Made by a program: the position numbers and the translations under genes. The notes under the pieces are model-generated. The model was not told where the DNA came from. It saw nothing but the letters and a program-made list of their open reading frames with translations, and did not search any database. A stretch of 64,000 nucleotides of DNA, taken from NCBI GenBank assembly GCA_028015205.1, contig CM051518.1:33446001-33510000 (forward strand), read 5' to 3'. Source of the DNA: Mytilisepta virgata. Taxonomy: Eukaryota; Mollusca; Bivalvia; Mytilida; Mytilidae. Of this stretch, positions 26,001-38,000 are shown piece by piece (the stretch's first letter is position 1; every line of letters begins with the position of its first letter).

Positions 26001-29000
26001 AAGAGGGCCTGTTAACACCTGTTTTTAAAAACAAAGGTAGCAAAACCTCAGCCTCCAACTACAGATCTAGAGGAATCACTGTCCTTCCTGTCATCAACAA
26101 GATAATTGAGGCTATACTCAAAAGAATGATGAATACTTATGTCTTAGAAAACCAAAACTGAGCACAACGAGGTTTTACCCAAGGATCGTCTCCTCTGAAT
26201 GCAGCCCTTCCTGTGGAAGAACTTTACAGAGAAGTCAAAGATAACAAGATTGAAAGCAAGCTGGTACTGTTGGACGCAAAATCGGCATTTGATGTAGTGG
26301 TGCACAGCCACATGATGAGAAGATTATATCACCTAGGGATACAGGACAAACAAACAAAATTGGGGGGTTCAGTAAAAAAAACGATGTGAATTAAGTTTTT
26401 TATCCTACATTGAACTTTTGATGTCGTCCCTTACATATAAACATGGATATTTTATTCAAAACATAAAACAAGAACATGCAACAATAATGAAAACATACAA
26501 AAATCGATCTCAAAATGTCAAATAGATACGAACTGTGATTTTCGTTTCCATCCTGAAAAAAGTCTTAAATATGTTATAGTGATCTATAATACGCACCCCC
26601 ATCTACAAATTATGAATTAAAGGCATAAATGTAAATATAATACACAGCGTTTTAGGTTACAGTCAATTCTTGTTATCTCAAAGTTGTAGGGGATATAGAC
26701 AAGGTTCGACATATCCACATTTCGACTTAAGCAAAAGCTAATTAAACATGATAACGTGACCTGAAATTATTGAACCCATTTTTATCCCCGATGTAATTAT
26801 TTGATATGTGTGTATTACTTATGGATAACGAAATCATTTTACATGCATTTATTTATATAGGGACCATAATTTTATTTCACAACAACTTAAATTTTGACTT
26901 ATTAAATATAGACCCATCAGGAGTCAAAATACATGTAATTATATGGAACAAAGTTCAGGACCACAAGAAAATTTCGACACAGAGTTCGAGGCAACAAGAG
27001 TTGACTGTAGTCTGGTTGAAATCCAAACATTCCTTATAAAAACTATATTTACAAACCTTTAAGTTATTCCTATAGTTGTAATAAATTGCAGCTAAGATGA
27101 TGCTCATGAATATGTATAGACATATTATTATGTAAATGATGAAAAACAAAGCAAACCAATTACTCTCATCATAGGCAGGCATCCTAAAACAGAAATATGA
27201 AAATATTCACAGTACGTTTTACTACAAATACAACATTTTGAAATTATGGACTTTTGAGGTGGTAAATATGATGGTATCAGGACAACTCGGACCAAAGACA
27301 ACTCGGACCAAGATAACTCGGACCAGCTTTAAGACAACTCGGACCAGTTCTAAGACAACTCGGACCAGTTCTGAAAATAACTCGGACAAGTTTAAAAAAG
27401 TGATAATGACCTGTATTCTGACCAAATAGAAAGTGACTTTGAGACAACTCGGACCAGTTTGTTGGTTTATCATAGATTAGAAAGCAGTAAAGAAGAAATC
27501 TTTTTTTTTTAATTTTTAAACATTCCAAAAACGTATTTCCATAAATTCAGTATGTATAGGAACTGGACTGGTGACATCGAAAGTGGAGTTCAGTGCTTGT
27601 TGAAGCCGGGTACTCTCGGCAGCACAACGATTCCTGTCGAGGATGAATTTGGCTTCTGCAATCTGTACAGTTCTCTGACATTTTGGTAAACTGATTATAC
27701 TGTAGTAGTAAGTGAGTTTGGAAGGCGACTTTCCAATCTGGAAATTGCGCCTTGAATATCTTATAATCTGTATTTATTTTTAGTCTTTCTTTAATAAATA
27801 CTTAAAAGATACAGTACACTATATATATTTCTTAATTTTTTTTTCAAAAATGGTCCGAGTTGTCTTTTGAATCAGTTGATCCGAATAAATTTATTAATTT
27901 TTCACACTGGTCCGAGTTATCTTTTGACTGGTCCGAGTTATCTTAAAAACTGGTCCGAGTTATCTTGATCCGAGTTGTCTTTGGTCCGACTTGTCTCGCA
28001 TTCAATATGATAAATCCCATCATTTATTTCCTACTGGTGTTTCTGGCCAATATCATTACATGTAGTATATTAACTAAGCCTATCACATTAACCATCCAAA
28101 GAGTAAAATTTGTTTTATTATATACCTACAACAACTTTAAAAAAATCAGAAAATTAATAGGTTTTTTTCATTAAGAAGCAATTTTTAATATCCTATTGTA
28201 CTTTAGTTATATACTGTATATGTATATAAATAATAATGAAAACACTATTGTTATCTTGATCTATGTGATATGTAAAATAATCTATTAATTCTATTCTCTT
28301 TCCATGTAGCTGATTTTCCTCCTTTTGCAGCCAATTTTAAAATGTACTCTTTTGATATGATTCCCTGACTGTCTACAGCTTTACTGTATTTTATCATGCA
28401 AAAGCAACGTCAAGTATGACAAGGTCTTGTCAGTCTTTAATGATTCCAAATAAAATAAAATTGTTTGGATATGAAATTTTGGTAGAGACCTGTTTTTATT
28501 TCTATGTTAACTCAGACTAATTGTCCTTCATTCTTAGTTGTCCAAACTGCTAAAGTTTTAATCTGCTTAACAAAGTAAAGTAACCTGTAAATCTTACATA
28601 ACATCTGGATTATTGGCAGTTGTTACTAACACATACAGGCTCCAGACACTTTCAAAAAAGTCTTTAAAGTATGGATCGCCATTTGGGTAAACAAGATTTC
28701 TGAAATAAGAAAATTAATTTACAATTATACATGTAGTTACATTTTTTTAAATAATAGAATAATAACTTCTTTATTTTTATGCAGCACATGGATATGATTT
28801 AAAGTCTTTTGGAAATAATAATTATAACTTTTTACATGTTTTATAGGTAAAATAAGGACTGATATAATATAAAAATTATTTGGCAAGTTTATTATTGTAA
28901 ACTTTTTTTACCTTTTATTAAACAATTTGAGAGCAAGCAGTGCAAACAAAGCTACACTGAGAAAAAACAGCACTAAAATGTTCAATATTTCTGGGACTGT

Positions 29001-32000
29001 TCGTCTGATATTCCTAAAAGCCCTTCTAATCTGAAATAAAAAAAAATAAGAAGAATACAATATCCATTTAAAAATAATATCCTAATAATATGAAAATGAA
29101 GTCCTTTGTAAATATTGAACAATAATATCAATTAAGAATTCCCCTTCTGCTTAAAAAATAAACAATAAATAAAAGGGTTGAAACATGTCAAAATAGGACT
29201 TAACTAATCTATGCTCTGTGGTTTTCAATATTGTGTTAAAATTTCATATGCTTTCTTTGGAACATACTCAAGTTAGTATGTCTATTTTCTGCATTATCAA
29301 GAGGTATAATTCAGGTTCAGCAATTTTAAAACATGTTAATTTAAAACTCAACCTGTGATTAAAGATTCTCAACATTATTTTAAAACTTCAAATGATTTAG
29401 TAGAAGCATAATCCGCCAAGTGAGAAGATATTTCTTATTTGGCTATTTTCTGCATTATCAAGGGACATAACAAAGGAACAAAAAATATAAAACAAAGTTT
29501 GAACTTGATGTAAGCTTACTGGTTTTCAAAATTGTGTTAAAAATGCAAATTTTGTTTTTGAATTATACTCAAGTTTGTGAGCATAAACCCAAAAGTTGCT
29601 TTTTTTCATTATCATTAAAGGAACAGCAAATGTGAAACAAAATTTGCAATCAGTGGTTCTAAAGATCTTGTGAAAATTTCAAATGATTTCAAATATACTC
29701 ATACTGATGCCTATCAGTGGGGTTTTATCTTTTCTTTAGAAAAGACAAACAACAAAGAAGTTCAAGTGAATCATGGCAATTTTGAAAAACTGAAGTTCTA
29801 CTCTTTGCATGAACTTTCTGATTACCTGCTTCCCATCAGAGAAATTGATAATAAACAATGGCCGAAGTGGACGAGACCATCTGATAGGATTTGTATCATC
29901 TGCTATATTATCCCACACCAGAAAGCATAGCATATCTATAAAAGTCAACTGAAAAGAAATCTATGGTTATTATGATCATAAATGCATTTTCATTTATGTA
30001 TAACATATGAGAGGAGAGATATGGTCCTTCATCAGCTTAAACATGTTAAAGTGACAGTATCAGAGGTCTTCAACACAAAGTCAAATGTATGTATTTCACC
30101 TCACTGAAAGTTTAAATTTAAAAAAAAAATCATAAAATTTTGAAAATTTCAATTTATTAAGATTCTTTCATTTTCAAAATTCAACCTCTTAACAGACAAA
30201 AATCTCACTCATTAGCATGTTTGAAATGTATTTTTATCAGTCATTAGCAATTGAGGAGAGTCTTCTCTTATTCTATACAATATCTGCAGACTATTTATCT
30301 CCACAAAAATGGTATCCCATGTAATTTATTGCCTCTGTTTTAGATCCCATTATATTGTCTTTTAATTCTGGATTTATCAATAGTAGATTCTAATGATAAG
30401 AAGCTAAACTACGTACTATGATTATTGCTAATATGATAATATTCTTTGTATCCCTCCAAAATAATCTTGGTACACTGAAATATGCTGCATGAGTAAATCT
30501 GAACAGAAAAAATAACAGACATACCACCTCTACTGACATGGTTGCCTGAAATATAGATCAACATTTTATATACATGCTATGTATTCAACACACAGTAACT
30601 TACTTTTTTCTTTTCAAATCTCAAATTCACATTTGCACTAGTTTTCTTCACAATGATATGAAATTTTCAGCATTTACATTCTGGTCTATGTTATATAGTT
30701 TAAAAAAAAAAAAACACGGCTGTAAGATTACTTTGAAAGAATCCTAAGATATTTTGGCTGATTTTGCAACCACAATGTTGAAATGCTCATATCCAATAGT
30801 AAATAGGATAGGGCCAAAGAAGATGATATGATTTCAGCCATTATTTAGCCCCATCTGACATAAAAAATTAAAATTAAAATTTCTGATTTGAATTTGTATA
30901 ATTTTTACAATCAATCATTCATTGTACAAAATTCCTTCCCATGATGCAACAGTGATGTCATGAATGTCTGCTAATCAAGGATTTAAAGAAAATTGAGTGT
31001 TTTTGCAGTAGATTTTGGTCAAAACTTCTATGAGCAACAGCCTTGCCCAAAAAGATTTTTTACTTTAATGTTAGTCTCAAGTAAAAACACTTTTCAGTGA
31101 AATATCTTTTTAAGCAAAGGCTGTTTCTCATATCAAAATTTTAATTCAAAGGTCCAAAAATGAGTGAAATTTGGTGTTTTTCATTGATTTCTTCACAATT
31201 AGTCATCTGTAATGGAATATTACTGCTATTACACAAATTTCTTGTTGGAAATGAAACATTTTCCTTAAAATTTTAAGAGTACTTAATGATAGCTAAAAAC
31301 AAAGATTTTCATTACTTCTTGATTTCTGAATTCAAAAGGCCAAATAATACCATGCACTTTCATTGTCAGAATGCATTTTTCTCTACATAGCTGAGAAAAA
31401 ATTAAATTGTTCTACCTATTTTAACTACAGCAAAGATAAGCTTTACAAGTTGAATCAAGGCGTAAGATTCTTGATACGCTGGTATTACTAGGACAGCTAA
31501 CTTCTTTCTTATAAATGCTTCCGCGTTGTTTACTGTTTGCGTATTGATACAATACTTGAAAGTAGTTCAGTATCCATTATCAGGGCCCTGTTCATTTGAT
31601 GTCCCTAAACCAGTCTCAATTGAAGCTTGTGCATATTTCTGAAACTTTGACCTGGGGACATTTTGATCTCTATATCTTTATAAATAGATGTTTTTATATA
31701 ATTCTTGTACAATGCAACTCTATATTAGCCTTTAATTTCGATGTTTATACAATCCAGAAAATGTGTCTCAAAGATTGGTCAAGTCCCACCCACTAATCAG
31801 GTAATAAATACAATTTAATGCTACGTCACAGCGGCCAGTTGAAAATACTGTAAATTCAGAAATTATTGCACGCATTTATTCTTGCGCTTTTGTCATTTTA
31901 GACCAAAATGCAATTTTAAATTTTTGCGATATTGAGAAAAAATTCTACTTCATTCATATAAAAAAATTCCAAAATGCGAGTTTAAATTATTGCGATTACA

Positions 32001-35000
32001 AACCTGTCGCATTTTTCGCAATAATTTCCAAATTTACAGTACATAAAATAGAATAGAGAATGGAAAAGGGGAATGTGAGAGACAACAACACGACCAAACA
32101 GAGGAAAACAGCTCAAGGCTACCAATGGGTCTTCAACGCAGCAAAAAAATCCCACACCCTCAGGCAGGCTTCAGCTGGCCCCTAAACAATAATGCATATT
32201 CAGTGAAATGGACGCCATACTAAACTCCGAAACATACAAATGAACCAAAACTCAAAAATGGTCAATATCAGTAGTCACATAACACATATGAATTCCCATG
32301 CTCAGGTGTACTGTTATGACTGCTTTACCATACATAGTTCTGAGCAGTTATTGATACCGCAATATTTTCATGAATATTTTTACGTATGACAAAAAACAAA
32401 TAATTGTTTGTTTCCCAAAACCTGGCTGTACCAATTTAACAGGTTCGTACAAATTTTTTTCAAGGAACTTTCTAGACTATTGAGTGGTTCTTTTTCTTTA
32501 ATGAACCAAAAATTATGTGTAAAAATTTTATTGTTAGATGTCATGCTGTTTCGAGATTACATCATACTTGATCTACTTTTGTCCAAAGTCTGGATCTTAG
32601 ATTGGTGAATTATCAATTCCTTCGCTTGTCTACATTTGTACTTAAATCTTCAAATAATTATAAATAAATTCGCCTTTAACACGAGTTTGCAGGTGTGCAT
32701 TTTAATCAGATCGCGGACTATACAACGAGCATGCTCAGAAATACTGAGTGATAAAAACACAGAAATTCACATATCTTAAAATAGCACATTCTAAGAAATA
32801 TTTGTTTTCAATATAATTCTATTTTTCAAGGTGTTCCAAGGACCTTTAATTTTGTAATTTTCCCACTTTCATTTTCAAGTACTTCTAGGACATCTGCGAA
32901 CCCTGAATTATCGGTGTGACATATCATAGTGATGGTCTGTCATTCGAGGTCATTGTTTACTTTTCACATAATGATCTTCCTCTTGAGAACCACTTAACAG
33001 AATGAAACTAAGTTAGGCAGAGATGTTTAACAGCTGTATAAGGTCCTTTTGATGTGTTGTTACTTTGGTTTCAATATCTTTAAAAACATGGCTGCCTGGG
33101 CATTTTCTAATACCGTTAGCGGATTGGCTGAATTAAAAACAAAAATTCCTCCGAAGAATGGCTTAACTGATTGAAACTAAACTTAATAGTTATGTTCCTA
33201 TGCAGGTGCTGACCAAGAGTTGTTTAATTTGGTGACGACCCGTCATCCAACATAGCTGCCAGCGGAGGACTTAGTTGAACATAGGATCCTATGGGAAATA
33301 CATACAAAAATTTTCTTCCAGAGAATGGCTGAATGGATTGAAACCAAACATGGCATGAATGTTCCTTATGAGGTACTGACCAAGTGTTGTTACTTTGATG
33401 TCAATCAGTCAGCAGGAGACTTAGTTTAACATAGGATTTCAAGGGAAATACTTACAAAAATCTTTCCTAGGAGAACCACTGAATGAATTGAAACCAAACA
33501 TGATAAAAATGTTCCTTATGAGGTGCTGACCAAGTGTTACTTTGTTGTTGATCCATCATCCAATAATACCACCAGCAGTGGACTTAGTTTAACATAGGAT
33601 CCTATATGGGAAATACATACAAAAATCTTCTTCTAGAGAACTGCTGAATGGATTGAAAACAAAGATGGCATGAATGTTCCTTTAATATGATGTTCTGACA
33701 ACGTGTTGTTTTTTTTAAGCCAATCTGTCATCCATGGTGGCCATTAGTGGAAGACTTAGTTTAACATAGGACCCTATTTGAATTATATATAGACTGCTTC
33801 TTCTTGAAAATTACTGAATTGATTGCAACCAAACATGGCATGGATGTTAATCTCAAGATCCTTTAGCGATGAAGAAATGGAAATATCAGGTGAGCAGCAT
33901 GTGATATTTTGGATGACACTTTCTGTTACTATCTTTTACTTTTATAAAAAAATAATACTGAACCGCAAAAGAAACGTCGCACAAAATGACATGTTCACAT
34001 ACATTTATTTCAAAGTGACATTTATATATTTTAAATTAATTTTTACAAAATTTAATGAATGATTTACAGTCTTTTGGTTACAATGTTCACAAAAACGTCA
34101 CAATTGTCGCAACGTCACATGTTTTCAATGCTGTGCTCCCACGTCCGTTAATAACGTGTATGTCCTCCACCGGCACCAATTACTGCGGCACATCTTCGGT
34201 ACATGGAGTTGATGAGCCGATTAATAAACGCCATCGGAATACGTGCCCATACTCTCTGAAACGCTTGTGAAGGTTCAGCTGCAGTTGTCGGACTTGGCTG
34301 CACATTATTCAACCGTCTTTGAACTTCGTCCCATAAATGTTCAATAGGGTTTAAATCTGGACTCAAAGTCGGCCAATCCATAACATTAATGTTATTCTGC
34401 TGTAGGAAGTCTCTTGTGGCTCTTGCGGTATGCGCACGTGCATTGTCCTGTTGGAAAGTCTTGTTTTGATGACGTGCGAAATGGGGCTGAACATGGGGTG
34501 TCAAGACTTGGTCGATGTAACGGGCAGCTGTTACGTCATTTCCTCTGCCTGGGCCAAGGTTCTGAAAGATGACTGGACCAAGTTTAACGTTAAGGCCGAT
34601 TCCACCCCATACCATGATGCTAGGTCTTCCCCACGCGTCTGTTTCCAGAATGCAGCTGTCTTCGTAACGTTCCCCGCGTATTCTCCACACTCTGGTTCTG
34701 CCATCGGCTGTTGAAATGCAGTAACGGCTTTCGTCAGAGAAGATGATGTTACGCCATTGTCGATTTCGCCAATTCTGTCGCTGAGTGGCCCACTGAAGAC
34801 GAGCTTGACGGTGTCGAGGAGTAAGAATAGGTCCTCTTGCTGGACGGCGACATCTCATGTTTCTAGCAGCTAATCGCCAACGAACCGTATCATCACTTAT
34901 GGGTCGTCCATGTGTTCCAACAGTGTTTCTGGCAGTTTTGGCAGCTGGGGTGAACCGATTCATCAAATGGTGACGAACAATGCCTCTATTCTGTCTAGGG

Positions 35001-38000
35001 GTAGTGACTTGGGGTCTACCACTCCGTGGACGGTCATTTGTGCTGTTTGTTGCATTGTACCGTGTCCGTAGACGTTCAATTGTTCGAACAGCACAGTTGA
35101 AGTCGTTGGCAATAACTCTGGCAGATTGCCCAGCATCCAATCGACCAATGGCCTGTTCTCTCTGTTGTGGAGTCAGACGTGGCATAGCTTCTGTGTCAAC
35201 ACTGATACTAACACTCTTTAATTTTCTCCGGCCTTTTATACCCATAAAGGAGCATGAATTTCACGAACATTTAAGATTTAAGAAAAAATACCGCCAAGTG
35301 TGTCCCACGAGCGGTTTTAGGTACGGTCGCTCTACGATATCAACTGAAAATTATTCAACCGAAAATTTAATTCACAGGTAATTTAATCTTACCTGGTGAT
35401 GTAATCGTAATACTGATTATATAAAAATCATTAATTAATATTTATTTTGAATTTTGCTAACATTTTGAAAAAGCGACGTTTCTTTTGCGGTTCAGTATAC
35501 TACAGTAAAAAAAAAATTTCGAATCAATTTAATTGTCTATGTTAATTCTTTGTTTTTAATGCATACAAGATATTACGAATTCAGACCACTACAAATTTTG
35601 GATGATTCTTTTCATTAGAGTATCTCACTTGCACAGAGCTCTGTCCTTAGATGGTTTTGGCATAACCCCTTTCGGTCATTGTGGTGATATTGAATAATTT
35701 CAACCTTTTGGATTATTGTATTGAATTTCAACATTTTACGCCTTGAACACAACGGATGAGTCTTAAATCGACAAAATGTGCACATCTTGTGCATCAAAAT
35801 AGATATCGAAGAATTGTATTTTTATCGCTGAGTTGATGCCACTGCTGGTGGACTCAAGTCCCATAGGGTATCCCCAGTACAGTTGCTAATATTTTGATAC
35901 TAGTCCAAAAATGATACATAAAATTTAGTGTTACAAAAATGTAAAATTTGCAAAAACTACGGAGTATCTCCCTCATGCATGGCTATGTCCTTAAACGGTT
36001 TTGGCATAACTCCTTTTGGTAATTTTGAATTATTGTTTTGGATTTCAACATTTTAGGCCTTGAGCACAACTGTTGAGTCGTAAATGGACGAAATGTGCAC
36101 ATCTTGTGCAACAAAATTGGTATCAAAGAATTGTATCTCTGATGATTCATAAGTAAGAAAGTGACTGTTACTATAGAATATGTTATGTTGTACGATAGTT
36201 TTTTATCTGTTGTTGGCCTTTTGTTTTACATGTTTTATAACAAAATATTTAACTTTATTACTTGTTCTGTCTAGCAGATCAGCACTTCAATGCTATGTTT
36301 TTTGGAAAGGTAATAAGAATCTAAAATTCCTATATACTGATAGTCTATCAGTAAACAAATTTTACTTTTTTGAGGAGTAGGGAATCAGAAACTGTAAATT
36401 AATTATAGCTTATCAGAAAAATATTTGTGTAAATTCCTTGAAACTACATACTATAACAGTACACTCATTTCGAAAGAAAACCAATAACAACTAGAAATTG
36501 TGAATTTAAGTCACAGATGCTCTGCCTAAAATGTAACTCATCATGAATAAATGCTCAGTACTATCCAAGGCACATCCACTGATGAAGTTTCGTTGATACT
36601 CTACATGTATGCTTAGTTCCAATGAAATGAATCTAAACGAAAAACTTAACCAGAGTCGCTCAAGTATAAAATGTACGTCATAATGACCCAATTATTGTAT
36701 GACTGCTCATTACTAACTGAGGCACATCCACTGATGAAGTTTCATTGATACGCCATGCTAAACTTAAGTTTCATTGATACACCATGTTAAACTTAAGTTT
36801 CGTTGACACACTATGCTTAGTTCCAAGTCGCTCAAGCATAAAATGTCAAATTATTTTATGACTGCTCAGTGCTTCCCAAGTCATTTCCACTGATGAAGTT
36901 TCATTGATACACTATGCTTAGTTCCAAAGAAATAAACTTAAAAATTTGTGGGTGGGGCATAAAAAGTAACCTTACCTTTGAAAATAATAATGTACAGTTT
37001 TAAATTTATTATCCACAGAAAAGAGTTTAACAATATGATAATTCAACTAACCCCTAATGGCCATGACAGGTCTGGTACAGCAGGTTTTTCCACCATTGCC
37101 AAGGCAAGATCTATAGCTATGAACAAGTACAACAACCATCTTAATATCCAGGAATGGTACACATTATAGTATCTGCGGAATGAATATAAAACTATAAAAA
37201 AATTTACATCATTTAAAATGTTTTTTTTATGTATCAATGTTTTTGTAGGATCCAAGTATTTAAAGAAAATTAACAAAACTCTACTGTTTTGGATTTATGG
37301 TCAGATTTGTTGAATTTTATGCATCAGTTTTAAGGGGCTATATTGTATTTCTTGTGGTTTGACCTACTGCTAATTGTTCAAGATCACACAACCCCCCCTA
37401 AATGGAGGTGTGATAAATCTTGTACATACTGATGAGATCATTGCTGTTTTCTCCATATTCTTAAATTAAAATAATGATGTTAAACATTTTACAGAGTTAA
37501 TTAGTTTAATACTAACCAACATTAGCACTGAAACTTACTTCACATATACTGCTTCTGTCTTGTATTGAAAATTTCTCCCTGATTTAGCATCAATAACTAA
37601 AGTTGTAGCCAGAACCAGTTCCTAAAAGTGTATACATATAAAAAGGACAAATATACCTAAGGAGCAATCAAAAAAACGTAATCCATTGGACAGACAAACC
37701 CGGGAAGACAAACGAACAACCACAAGCACAACAAATAAACACAGAAAACTGAAAACAATGAACAACACGAACTCCTATAAAAACCAGGAGTGAACCCAGG
37801 TGCTCCGGAAGGGTAAGCAGTTCATACGTACATACATATCCAATTATTAATGATTTCATTAATATAATGTCAATGAAATTTGTGGCTGACATCATGGATA
37901 TGGGACTTAATTCCTCAACTGTCAATGAAGCCAAGTCAAACAAGAGGCTCACCAGAGCCTGTATCGCTCACCTGGAGTCTGGTTTTCATTGGACAATTAA

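Larger units (their letters stand above)
33958..35495 (-). mobile_element. Complete Tc1/mariner transposon, 1538 bp
   Basis: Perfect 23-bp terminal inverted repeats at 33958-33980 and 35473-35495 (outer part CTGAACCGCAAAAGAAACG), flanked by TA at 33956-33957 and 35496-35497. It encodes one intact DD34E transposase with its own TATA box. The coding part is visibly richer in GC than the flanking intron. It sits in TPCN3 intron 3 and is transcribed in the same direction. Confidence 0.92.

Noticed and set aside
35186..35245. First 20 codons of the transposase ORF as protein
   Set aside because: They overlap the TATA box. Initiation at the ATG at 35185 gives the family's usual length.
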